From: CAYWKS01 sp964458935
Lineage (GTDB): Bacteria > Planctomycetota > Phycisphaerae > Phycisphaerales > Zrk34
Length of the DNA: 64,000 bases
Direction of reading: 5' to 3'
NCBI GenBank assembly: GCA_964458935.1
Contig: CAYWKS010000015.1
Coordinates: 1 to 64,000, forward strand
Shown: in pieces, positions 10,601-17,986 of the stretch
Position numbering within the stretch: position 1 is the first letter of the stretch
Layout: each line of letters starts with the position of its first letter
Notes under the pieces: model-generated
The model's database searches: none
The model's input: only the letters and a program-made list of their open reading frames with translations
Told to the model about the DNA's origin: nothing
Made by a program: the position numbers and the translations under genes

Positions 10601-10838
10601 CGCCGCGCAGGTCCGCCCGCACCAGCGGCGCCGGCCAGAACGTCGCCAGCCCCTGGTAGAACACCAGCACGAGCAGCCCGATGATCATCAGCAGGCAGAC
10701 CGCCAGCGACCCGCCGGTGAGCCAGACCATCGGCTCGCCGTGCGCGGTCAGCGCGTTGCCCAGTCGGCCGCGGCGGCGGCGGATCGACGTGCCGGGGACC
10801 GACCCGGTGGCGGTGGATGTCTGCGTGGCCTGCGTCAC
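7620..10838 (-). CDS. pstA: PstA, phosphate permease with a very large extra-cytoplasmic insertion
   Basis: A 1072-residue permease, against about 300 in classical PstA. One membrane helix lies near residues 38-60, then some 670 mostly hydrophilic residues (about 65-735), rich in Ala/Glu/Gln and probably partly coiled coil, and finally the conserved PstA permease domain (about 738-1072) with the EAA loop YACGASKWQTIKRIVLPRAMPGIMTG. The GTG start overlaps the pstC stop (GTGA), so translation is probably coupled. Longer PstA forms with an N-terminal periplasmic part occur in Proteobacteria, but this one is much larger. Function of the insert is unknown. Confidence 0.92.
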   Translation of the reverse strand: MTQATQTSTATGSVPGTSIRRRRGRLGNALTAHGEPMVWLTGGSLAVCLLMIIGLLVLVFYQGLATFWPAPLVRADLRGVLEPTEGHTVYLGEITRTESFPLQASTVAAMTGADQQPLRRRAMQLLEPAVAPALDALDDPSRLNYAIDAAREAFDQLNAAAQAGERTGAFHDAGGAVAALADVDAALRAVPTAPDAAHNMQTLDQIEAQMHDAEQAVIRDVMHLRQTELGGRIPEPDALAEMQRDPRFLALEHFGDELGSAKQRVGYLRQQVLMREAGPVVRQAVTGHDDPNTDVLHVLKDLQRSDEPGVGEAATFVMDHIQVEHRRRLFRTGNFDLTRRHFHWIPDYAIASESEPNWAVVIERLSWGRFFGVPTAFVAHTPREPGEREDRLAALQSLVTQGMRRVDGSQRQVVMQAYQRINRELAEVRRARSRAFLDRFEADPNRRIDLKLATGQTVRADEWDGQSAITEAIKVWAGSPAAWEQMRATRPDILERRRRHEQLQKQVVGSINAQLSDARLELRGAALAHDKGAFESSHEEDGKAGEGFWEGAWPVRDARRVTFQTRLVQPANRLISLESQVKAFRQQQDDNNALIDWVSQAFGADDALTTAAAAAAEAVNARADEQIAEAQQQIESVKAELAAAPQSVQAELAHFLAVARESTVETTEITGRMNELEAENDRYELRVETVQGQVQSIKLGEIVRIFPANQVTESLGDQMDIYLSRWGEFLTDEPRQANSEGGIFPAIIGTVLMTIIMAFAVVPFGVMAALYLREYARGGIIVSAVRIAINNLAGVPSIVFGVFGLGFFCYVVGDFVDAGPVYELPAGRWFGYLGVLAGAALLGALLFFLSLSRPGKPRSRTQFALRYAAGGLWLVASIALILLVAVTPFFDGFFEARKLAENQPTFGKGALVWASLTLALLTLPVVIVATEEALAAVPNSMREGSYACGASKWQTIKRIVLPRAMPGIMTGMILAMARGAGEVAPLMLVGAVKLAPELPISADPGEAFGINRSFMHLGFHIYDLGFQSQNSEAAKPMVFTTTLLLIAIVAVLNLSAIWLRTRLRQKFVASAF

Positions 10839-13555
10839 AGCGAGTACGCCCTCCTGCGGAACCGTAGCCGCACGAACTCCGCCACCGTGTTCACCACGAA
10901 CGTCATGGCGAACAGGACCAGCCCGGAGAGGAACAGGATGCGGTAGTGCGTCCCGCCGACCGGGGCCTCGGGCAGTTCGACCGCGATGTTCGCCGAGAGC
11001 GGTCGCCCGCCGTTGAACAGGTTCATGTCCATGATCGGATTGCCCCCGAACGCCATGAGCACGATCATCGTTTCACCGACGGCGCGGCCGAGCCCGATCA
11101 TCACCGCGCTGAACAGGCCGCTCATCGCCGTGGGGATCACGATGCGGACGGCGGTCTGCCAGGGGGTGGCCCCGGCCCCCAGGGACCCGGACCGCAGGTG
11201 CTCGGGCACCGTCGACAGCGCGTCCTCGGCGATCGTGTAGATGATCGGGATGATGGCGAAGCCCATCACCAGCCCGACCACCAGGGCGTTGCGGGGGTTG
11301 TACTGCCCGACGAGTGTGCCGATGTACGAGGTCGGCTCGCGGAGGTCGAACCCGGCGGCGCTGAGCAGCCCCGCCGCCGCCGCGGCGAGCCCGACGGTCA
11401 AACCCCCGGCGAGGCAGAACTTGCCGATCTCCAGGCCCGCGGCCTGGGGGCGGGTGAAGTGACCCGTCCGCCCACGCAGCAGCGGGTTCACGTACAGCCC
11501 CATCAGGATCGCCACCGCCAGCATCGAGACCGGCAGCAGGATCAGCCACAGCCCGCCGAATGCCCCGCCCCACGCCGGGTCACGCTCCAGGCCGTTCAGC
11601 CAGTGCTTGATGTCCCCGCCGAACAGCCATTGCTCCAGCAGCGGGCCGAGCCCGTCGAAACCGCCGACGAGCGGCAGCCGGTTCAGCCCCGGCACGCCAT
11701 CGGCGCCGACCGCGATGATGAAGCCGATCGGCACGGTCAGCAGGATCAGCCAGAACCGCTGCTCGCGCAACCGCACGGTGAGCCGGTACGGCAGCAGTTG
11801 CCAGACATACGCCCCGACGAGGAAGACCAGCGGGAGCGTGAACAGCATCGCGAGGGTCGAGGGGACAAATCGGCCGATGACCGGCGCGAAGACCAGCGCC
11901 GCGAGGAAGCCCAGCACGACCGACGGCAGCGACGCCATCAGCTCGATGGTGGGCTTGATCTTCGCCTTCGCGCGGGGATGGAGGAACTCGCTGGTGAACA
12001 GCGCCGCCAGCAGCGCCAGCGGCGCGCCGAACAGCATCGAGTACAGCGTCGCCTTGAGCGTGCCGAAGATCAGCGGCACGAGCGAGAACTTCGGCTCGGC
12101 GCTGTCGGTCGCCGCCGAGCTCTGCCACATGAAGATCGGTTCGGCGTAGCCCTCGTACCAGACCGGCGCGAACATCGTCGCGTTGGTGGCCTGGGGGTAG
12201 CCCACCTGCATATCCCACCGGACCAGGCCGTTGGGCGTGAGGCCGATCACGCCGTTCTCCTCGGGCGCGACGGAGGCGGTGAGGATCGTGCCCGCATCGG
12301 GTGCGGTGGTTTGGGCGAGCCGGGCGCCGCTGGTCATCAGGAACGCGTGCAGGGCGCCGTCGGCGGCGCCGACGACGAACGCCCGGCTGCGCGGGCTGGG
12401 CGCGACGGCGGTGATCGCCGCGCCCCGGCCGGGCATGAGCTGCCGCGCGTGCGCGAGCTGAAACCCGTCGCCGCGGCGGCCGGTGACGAGGACCTGCTTC
12501 AGCGGCTGGTCGATCGGCGCGAGGAAGTAGCCGTCCACCGCGCCGTCGGACGTGCCGGCGATCAGCGTCGTCCGGCCGATGAGGAAGTCGAACGCCGTCA
12601 ACGCATGGTCGCCGGCCACGAGGTCGCAGCGCTCCACCAGGCGCGGGCCGTTGGGGTCGGTCGTGTTGTGGCGGCGGACGACGCCGTCGTGCCACGCGAG
12701 GTAGACGTTGTCGCCGAGCCCGCTGATGCGGCAGTACATCGCCTCCCGCCCGTCGTGGTGGTCGTAGGCGATCGGCCGCGCCCGCCCGAGGTTCAGCACC
12801 GGTTCATCGGTCATCATGTTGACGCCGAACTCGCCGGTGGCGTAGACGGCCTGTCCGCCGGCGGCCCCCGTCTCTGTCAGGGCCGCGACGTGCAGCTGGT
12901 CTTTCTGCCGGCTGTGGTCGATCAGGCGGACCGGCCCGTCGAGCAGCGGCTGCCGCTCGCCGATCGGCTCGGTCCGAAGCGTCTGCAGGCGGAACTGGCC
13001 GATCGGGGTCTTCTCGACCACCCCGCCGCGGTGGGTCGCGGTCCCGCCGATGGGCAGATCCCGCAACGCCTCGGGCATGTCATCGGACTCGATGAACTCG
13101 GTGTCGAACGCGATGCGGAACGCCCGGACCGAGCCGTCCGCAAACCCGGCGAGCACGCTGTCGTCGGCGGCGGCCACCGACCAGGCGGTGGCGTTGGCGT
13201 CGCCGACCAGGTCGCGCGTGCCGATGCGTTCGCCGGTATCGGCGCGGAACAGGTGCATCCGCCCGTCGCCGAACAGGGCCCAGCCCATGCTGCGATATTC
13301 GTCGAGCGCGATGTGGACCGGGGGGTTCTCCGCCCACGCCGCGGACGCCGTCACCCTCGGCTGGATTTGCGACTGGTCGCTGAGCAGCGGGCGGATGACC
13401 CACAACAGGAACAGCGCCACCAGCGAGACGGCGATGATCGTGCCGATCCCCCCGACGGTGATGACGGCGCGGCTGACGACGTCAGCGGCGCGAACACCCC
13501 ACTGGGTCGTGCGCTCCCGCTTGCGGCCGGTAAAAGGCAGTTGGCGTTCGTTCAT
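10835..13555 (-). CDS. pstC: PstC, phosphate permease with a large extra-cytoplasmic propeller-like domain
   Basis: A 906-residue permease. An N-terminal membrane helix (about residues 32-55) is followed by roughly 400 residues with recurring Gly/Asp/Ala beta segments (VYLAWHDGVVRRHN, AFVVGAADGALHAF), reminiscent of a beta-propeller, and then the PstC permease domain (about 500-906) with the EAA loop LGAGATPWQTAVRIVIPTAMSGLFSAV. Enlarged PstC proteins of about 750 residues are known in Pseudomonas. The ATG at 13555 (MNERQLPFTG) is preferred over an in-frame TTG two codons upstream. It starts 53 bases after pstS and overlaps pstA. Confidence 0.93.
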   Translation of the reverse strand: MNERQLPFTGRKRERTTQWGVRAADVVSRAVITVGGIGTIIAVSLVALFLLWVIRPLLSDQSQIQPRVTASAAWAENPPVHIALDEYRSMGWALFGDGRMHLFRADTGERIGTRDLVGDANATAWSVAAADDSVLAGFADGSVRAFRIAFDTEFIESDDMPEALRDLPIGGTATHRGGVVEKTPIGQFRLQTLRTEPIGERQPLLDGPVRLIDHSRQKDQLHVAALTETGAAGGQAVYATGEFGVNMMTDEPVLNLGRARPIAYDHHDGREAMYCRISGLGDNVYLAWHDGVVRRHNTTDPNGPRLVERCDLVAGDHALTAFDFLIGRTTLIAGTSDGAVDGYFLAPIDQPLKQVLVTGRRGDGFQLAHARQLMPGRGAAITAVAPSPRSRAFVVGAADGALHAFLMTSGARLAQTTAPDAGTILTASVAPEENGVIGLTPNGLVRWDMQVGYPQATNATMFAPVWYEGYAEPIFMWQSSAATDSAEPKFSLVPLIFGTLKATLYSMLFGAPLALLAALFTSEFLHPRAKAKIKPTIELMASLPSVVLGFLAALVFAPVIGRFVPSTLAMLFTLPLVFLVGAYVWQLLPYRLTVRLREQRFWLILLTVPIGFIIAVGADGVPGLNRLPLVGGFDGLGPLLEQWLFGGDIKHWLNGLERDPAWGGAFGGLWLILLPVSMLAVAILMGLYVNPLLRGRTGHFTRPQAAGLEIGKFCLAGGLTVGLAAAAAGLLSAAGFDLREPTSYIGTLVGQYNPRNALVVGLVMGFAIIPIIYTIAEDALSTVPEHLRSGSLGAGATPWQTAVRIVIPTAMSGLFSAVMIGLGRAVGETMIVLMAFGGNPIMDMNLFNGGRPLSANIAVELPEAPVGGTHYRILFLSGLVLFAMTFVVNTVAEFVRLRFRRRAYSL

Positions 13556-13608
13556 CGTCAAGCGTGCCCGTCCGGCATCGGCGCGGGATCCTTTTCATCG
13601 TGATCGCT

Positions 13609-14610
13609 TCAGTCGCCGCCGGCCAGCTCCAGGTCGAGGTTGACCTTCCGCATGTCGGCCTGCGCCACCTTCGGGCTCACGGGGATGTAGCCGTCCTGGA
13701 TCACCACGCTCTGGCCCTGCGTGCTGTACATGTAGCGGATGAACTCGGCACGCAGCGGGGGGAGTTGGCTGTTCGGCCGGTAGTTCACGTAGACGTACAG
13801 GAACCGGGCCAGCGGGTAGGTGTCCAGGTTGCCCGGCGAGGCCTCGATGTGCTGGCTCTTGCCGCGCGGTGCGATGGCAACGATCTTCACGTTCTCCGAC
13901 TTGTAACCCATGCCGGAGTAGCCGATGCCCGCCTCATCGGTCCCGACCGCCTGGATCACCGCGCTGCTGCCGCCGAGCGAGGCGACCGAGTTCTTGTAAT
14001 CGCCCTCGCGCAGGGCGTTCTCCTTGAAGTAGCCGTAGGTGCCCGAGGCCTCGTTGCGGCCGTACAGGCGGATGGGCCGGTTCTTCCATTCGCCGCCGAG
14101 CCCGAGGTCGCCCCAGGTGGCGACGTTCGCGTGGCCGGTCTTGCGAGTCTTGGAGAAGATGCCGTCCAGTTCCTCCATCGTCAGCCCCCGCTTGGCGATG
14201 GGGTTGTTGCGGTGCACGTAGACGGCAAGCATGTCCACGGCGACGCGAAGCGGCGTGGGCTTGTACCCGAACTTCTCCTGGAACTTGTTGATCTCGTTGG
14301 CCTTCATGGCGCGGCTCATCGGGCCGAAGGCCGACTGACCCTCGATCAGCGCCGGCGGGGCCGTGCTCGAGCCCTTGCCCTCGATCTCCACGAGCACCGC
14401 CGGGTAGAACTCGCGGAAGCCCTCGGCCCAGAGGGTCATGAGGTTGTTCATCGTGTCCGAGCCGACCACCTTGACGTGGCCGGAGACGCCCGCGGTCGGC
14501 AGGTACATCGGATACTCCGGCGCGACCTGCGCTTCCTGCGATTGGGCGGTCGTCGCGCCGAACAGGCCGACGAGGACCACGGCGACAAAGGCTGGGGTCT
14601 TGGTCATCAT
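13609..14610 (-). CDS. pstS: PstS, phosphate-binding protein
   Basis: A 333-residue secreted protein with a cleavable signal peptide (about residues 1-23, ending near TAQSQ). The mature protein carries PstS-type ligand-loop motifs: VVGSDTMNNL, the GKGSSTAPPAL loop, FGPMSRAMK, and NEASGTYGYF. It captures phosphate outside the inner membrane and delivers it to PstCA. Two adjacent ATG codons (14610, 14607) are both served by GGAAAGGA about ten bases upstream. First of the pst structural genes, 189 bases downstream of phoB on the same strand. Confidence 0.95.
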   Translation of the reverse strand: MMTKTPAFVAVVLVGLFGATTAQSQEAQVAPEYPMYLPTAGVSGHVKVVGSDTMNNLMTLWAEGFREFYPAVLVEIEGKGSSTAPPALIEGQSAFGPMSRAMKANEINKFQEKFGYKPTPLRVAVDMLAVYVHRNNPIAKRGLTMEELDGIFSKTRKTGHANVATWGDLGLGGEWKNRPIRLYGRNEASGTYGYFKENALREGDYKNSVASLGGSSAVIQAVGTDEAGIGYSGMGYKSENVKIVAIAPRGKSQHIEASPGNLDTYPLARFLYVYVNYRPNSQLPPLRAEFIRYMYSTQGQSVVIQDGYIPVSPKVAQADMRKVNLDLELAGGD

Positions 14611-14799
14611 CCCTGGTGCATCCTTTCCGCGTGAGAATCAGGGCTGCGGGGCAGCCGATACGGGTTGCGCATTGTGGTCGGATCACGACCGACACGCAAA
14701 TCGCTACGCATGCTGCATACAGGAAGTTGGCCGCCCTGATCTAAGCGACGCGTATTCATGTTCCGCGGCGTCGACGCCGCAGATTCTGCATGCTCTCTG

Positions 14800-15549
14800 T
14801 CAGCCTTCCGACTCGCGGAAGCGGTACCCGACTCCGCGTACGGCCTCGATGAACCGGCCCCGCGCACCGAGCTTCTGGCGCAGCCAGAAGATGTGCACGT
14901 CCACGGACCGATCCGTCACGGCGCAGTTCTCGCCGTGCACGCTCTTGATGATCTGGGCGCGGGTGAAGACCCGACCCGGTCGGCTGGCCAGCAACGCCAG
15001 CATCCGGAACTCGGTCCCGCTGAGCTTGACCGCCTTGCCGGCGATGGTCACTTCGAATCGATCAGGCCGGATGATCAGGTCTTTGCGACGAATCACCGCC
15101 TCGGCGCCATTGTCGTCACCGCCGGCGACTGTCTGCCGCGTCCGCAGCACCGCCTTCACGCGCGCCAGCAGGACGCGCGGGCTGTACGGCTTGGTCACGT
15201 AGTCGTCCGCGCCCAGTTCGAGGCCCGTCACAACGTCCGAGTCCTCGGCCTTGGCGGTCAGCATCACGATCGGCAGGTGCGCCACTTCCGCGTCTCGCCG
15301 GATCGATTTGCACACCTCCAGGCCGTCCATGCCCGGCAGCATCAGGTCCAGCACGACCAGGTCCGGGGCGTCGCCGCGGATGACCTCCAGCGCCGCTTGG
15401 CCGTCCGCCACGCAACTGACGTTATAGCCTTCCCGGCTGAGGTTAAATCGGAGCAATTCCTGCTGATCGGGTTCGTCTTCAACCACAAGCACATGTGGGC
15501 GCTCGCCCGTTTTGTCACTGCTCTTGGCGGTCGTGGCGCTGGTCCGCAA
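14800..15549 (-). CDS. phoB: PhoB-type OmpR-family response regulator
   Basis: A 249-residue regulator: receiver domain about residues 18-135, with phospho-acceptor D68 (VVLDLMLPGMDG) and switch lysine K120 (VTKPYSP), then a winged-helix DNA-binding domain ending VRGVGYRFRE. A TTG start at 15549 has GGAG eight bases upstream and adds a short Ser/Thr tail before the receiver. Location directly upstream of pstSCAB-phoU on the same strand argues for PhoB, the activator of phosphate-starvation genes. No histidine kinase (PhoR) gene lies in the window; a different phosphate-related OmpR regulator cannot be excluded. Confidence 0.85.
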   Translation of the reverse strand: MRTSATTAKSSDKTGERPHVLVVEDEPDQQELLRFNLSREGYNVSCVADGQAALEVIRGDAPDLVVLDLMLPGMDGLEVCKSIRRDAEVAHLPIVMLTAKAEDSDVVTGLELGADDYVTKPYSPRVLLARVKAVLRTRQTVAGGDDNGAEAVIRRKDLIIRPDRFEVTIAGKAVKLSGTEFRMLALLASRPGRVFTRAQIIKSVHGENCAVTDRSVDVHIFWLRQKLGARGRFIEAVRGVGYRFRESEG

Positions 15550-15811
15550 GGTGTGATCTCCGATCTTGAGAGCCGACCCTGTTGTATTGGGACCCCTGAT
15601 CGTTCCGCGACAGGCACAAGCTCTTCTGCACTTGTCTGCGACTTAATTAACCGAATCCCGTTAATCCTGCATTTGCCGATGATGAGAAAAGCGTTAGCGT
15701 GCTATATTTACCATTTTCACACGCCGCCTGCTTGTGTTATATTTTGGTTAACGGTCGGTCCCGGGATCGGCCGCGGTCGCCCCGTCCCTCATCAGAAAGG
15801 ACCCCACAGCA
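15550..15811. promoter_or_regulatory. AT-rich divergent regulatory region between phoB and the CHAD gene
   Basis: This 262-base stretch is markedly AT-richer than the surroundings (TTAATTAA, TATATT and TTATATTTTGG runs). It separates two divergently read units, so it should hold both promoters. A TATATT box at 15738-15743 could serve the CHAD gene, with the start 69 bases downstream. An imperfect dyad CACAAG...CTTGTC lies around 15615-15637 on the phoB side. I could not identify a convincing Pho box. Confidence 0.4.
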
Positions 15812-16933
15812 TTGGACAGCCATACCCAAGCCACGGTCGGCCTGTTCGCCGCCAAGGCCATGAGCAAGCGTCTGGCGAAGGTCTGTGGGCAGGTGCAGCC
15901 GGTCCGCGATGGCCGCGACCCCGAGGCGGTGCATCGGATGCGGGTGGCCTGCCGTCGTCTGCGGGCCGCGATGACCAACCTCCACCCGGCGCTGCCCGGC
16001 GGCAAGGCCAAACGCTGGCAGCGACAGGTCAAACGCCTGGGCTCAGCGCTCGGCCAGGCCCGCGACACCGATGTCCAGATCCAGTTCATCGCCGATTACC
16101 GGTCGCGACTCAACAACCCGGGCCGCGCCACCGGCATCAAGCGCTTGCACCTGCGGCTGTCTCAGCAGCGCCAGAGGCTTCAACACGACGTCCTCGCCGC
16201 GGTGGATCGATTCGAGCAGTCCGATGCAGCCAATCGCATGCACGCCGCGCTGGAGCAGATGAGCATCAAGGCCCGCCGCGTCAACGCCGACCTGCACGAC
16301 GCCACCCTGCGCGAGTACGCCGGCCAGGCCATCGAGCAGCGTTTGGATGAATTGCTGGCCTACGAGCCGTTTGTCGCCCAGCCGCACATGGTCGACGCGC
16401 TGCACCGCATGCGGCTGGTCGCCAAGCGGTTGCGATACACCATGGAGCTGTTCGCCCCGGCATTCCGCAAGCGTCTGGACAGCTCGATCCGGGCGGTTCG
16501 CAACGTGCAGACCGCGCTGGGCGACCTGCACGACACCGATGTCTGGATCGAACTGTTACCGGCGTTTCTCGAAGCCGAGCAGCAACGCACACAGGCGTTC
16601 TTCGGACACCTGCGTGGCTTCAAGCGTGTCCGCGAGGACATCCTGAAGCTCCGGGAGGATCGCATCGGCCATCGTGAGTTGGCGTACGAGCAGTTCACGA
16701 GCCTCTGGCGGCGGCTGAACGACCAGGGCCAGTGGCAGACCCTTCGACAGCAGGTGCACACCGCACCGCCTTCTGTTGCGCCGACCGATCCGGTCGAGGT
16801 CGCCCCGCCGCCGGCCGACGCGGCTGAATCGCAGCAAACGCCGGCCACGGGCACCCAGCCCGACACCGCGATCCAGACCGGCGCCGAGCCTTCGGCATCG
16901 CGCGCGACGATCGGGCGATTAACACAAAACTAA
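15812..16933 (+). CDS. CHAD-domain protein (polyphosphate-associated)
   Basis: A 373-residue protein with two CHAD halves: conserved histidines and basic residues appear in AVHRMRVACRRLRAAM (about residues 40-55) and again in ALHRMRLVAKRLRYTMELF (about 195-213). CHAD domains are helical, positively charged and known to bind inorganic polyphosphate. The C-terminal ~70 residues are low-complexity (Pro/Ala/Glu/Thr). TTG at 15812 is used, with AGAAAGGA about ten bases upstream. Neighbouring Ppx-like and ppk genes fit a role on polyphosphate granules. Confidence 0.88.
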   Translation: MDSHTQATVGLFAAKAMSKRLAKVCGQVQPVRDGRDPEAVHRMRVACRRLRAAMTNLHPALPGGKAKRWQRQVKRLGSALGQARDTDVQIQFIADYRSRLNNPGRATGIKRLHLRLSQQRQRLQHDVLAAVDRFEQSDAANRMHAALEQMSIKARRVNADLHDATLREYAGQAIEQRLDELLAYEPFVAQPHMVDALHRMRLVAKRLRYTMELFAPAFRKRLDSSIRAVRNVQTALGDLHDTDVWIELLPAFLEAEQQRTQAFFGHLRGFKRVREDILKLREDRIGHRELAYEQFTSLWRRLNDQGQWQTLRQQVHTAPPSVAPTDPVEVAPPPADAAESQQTPATGTQPDTAIQTGAEPSASRATIGRLTQN

Positions 16934-16983
16934 CCCGTCCTGCCCCGCGGCGACCCGATAATACACGCGACGGGTCTGCCCGC

Positions 16984-17694
16984 GTGACGGATCACGCGGC
17001 CCACAGGTCTTGCCGCATCGACCACGGACGGTCCGACGTGCTTACCACCGCTCTTCCCGCAGCCACGCTCGATCGGTTCGCGCTGCCTCGGCACAGCCGC
17101 GTCGCGGCACTCGACGGCGTGATCCAACTCGCCGAATCGTGCGACTACGACGCCGACCACGCCCATCACGTGGCCAAGCTCGCCCTGGCGATCTTTGACG
17201 ACCTGGACGCGATCCATCAGCTCGACGACGAGGCGCGGTTCGACCTGTACGCCGCGGCGCTGCTGCATGACATCGGCCTGGCCTCCGGTCGCAAGCGGCA
17301 CCACAAGCGCAGTTGCGAGCTGGTGCTGAACTCGCCGCTGCTGCCGGACGACTTCTTCGACGCGCGGCGGCGGCTGCGGATCGGGTGCGTCAGCCGCTAC
17401 CACCGCAAGGCCCACCCCGCCCCCCATCACCGACACTTCGTCTGCCTCGAACCCGGCGACCGCCTGACCGTGCGCATGCTCGCCGGGATCCTCCGCCTGG
17501 CCGACGGCCTGGACAAGGGGCACGGCCAACTCGTTCGCGAGCTCTGCTGCGCCGCGACCGACCGGACGGTGCTGGTCGATTGCACCGTCACCGACCGTGA
17601 GCGCGTGCTCGAGCGGATCGAACCCCTGCCCAAGCGGAACCTGCTCGCCGGTGTGCTGCGCCGCCGCATCCACCTCGCCTGGCACGACGCCTGA
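16984..17694 (+). CDS. Stand-alone HD-domain protein resembling the Ppx/GppA C-terminal domain
   Basis: A 236-residue protein with an HD-type helical domain: YAAALLHDIGLASGRKRHHKRS carries the HD pair, and RMLAGILRLADGLDKGHG is typical of the C-terminal domain of exopolyphosphatase Ppx/GppA. The N-terminal ASKHA phosphatase domain of Ppx is absent. It may bind or hydrolyse polyphosphate or a guanosine nucleotide; activity is not established. GTG at 16984 is assumed; GTG at 17038 is an alternative that would remove 18 residues. Lies 50 bases after the CHAD gene and before ppk on the same strand. Confidence 0.82.
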   Translation: MTDHAAHRSCRIDHGRSDVLTTALPAATLDRFALPRHSRVAALDGVIQLAESCDYDADHAHHVAKLALAIFDDLDAIHQLDDEARFDLYAAALLHDIGLASGRKRHHKRSCELVLNSPLLPDDFFDARRRLRIGCVSRYHRKAHPAPHHRHFVCLEPGDRLTVRMLAGILRLADGLDKGHGQLVRELCCAATDRTVLVDCTVTDRERVLERIEPLPKRNLLAGVLRRRIHLAWHDA

Positions 17695-17986
17695 GGCGCA
17701 GCTCACAACCACCGCGACCCATTGACCGGCGCCGCGGCGCACCCGACCCCGGGTGCAGGTCACTGCCGACCGGCAGCCCATCACCCACCCCCTCGGGCAG
17801 CACGGGGCGGCCTCGTCGTTGGGCGCTTTCGCATGAGTTTGCCCGCTGATGCGCCGGTGCGGCTCGACCGATCGATGAGCGCGCGCCGTTGGTCGACGCT
17901 GCGGCATCCGGTGGATAGAGTGTGTGAACACGTTCGGGCGCCGGGCATGGGATCAGCGGCCGGCATCCTGAAAGCGACAGCCAGCG

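Noticed and set aside
10946..13603. 885-codon open frame opposite pstC
   Set aside because: Shadow frame; pstC is supported by family motifs and operon position.
14765..14780. Perfect 16-base palindrome GCGGCGTCGACGCCGC after phoB as a terminator
   Set aside because: No loop and no T-run; it could be a hairpin or chance in GC-rich sequence. Transcription may continue into pstS.
14641..14799. Pho box before pstS
   Set aside because: No pair of CTGTCAT-like repeats with 11-base spacing found on either strand; small dyads are present (GGTCG-TGATC-CGACC at 14676-14690) but do not match the known motif.
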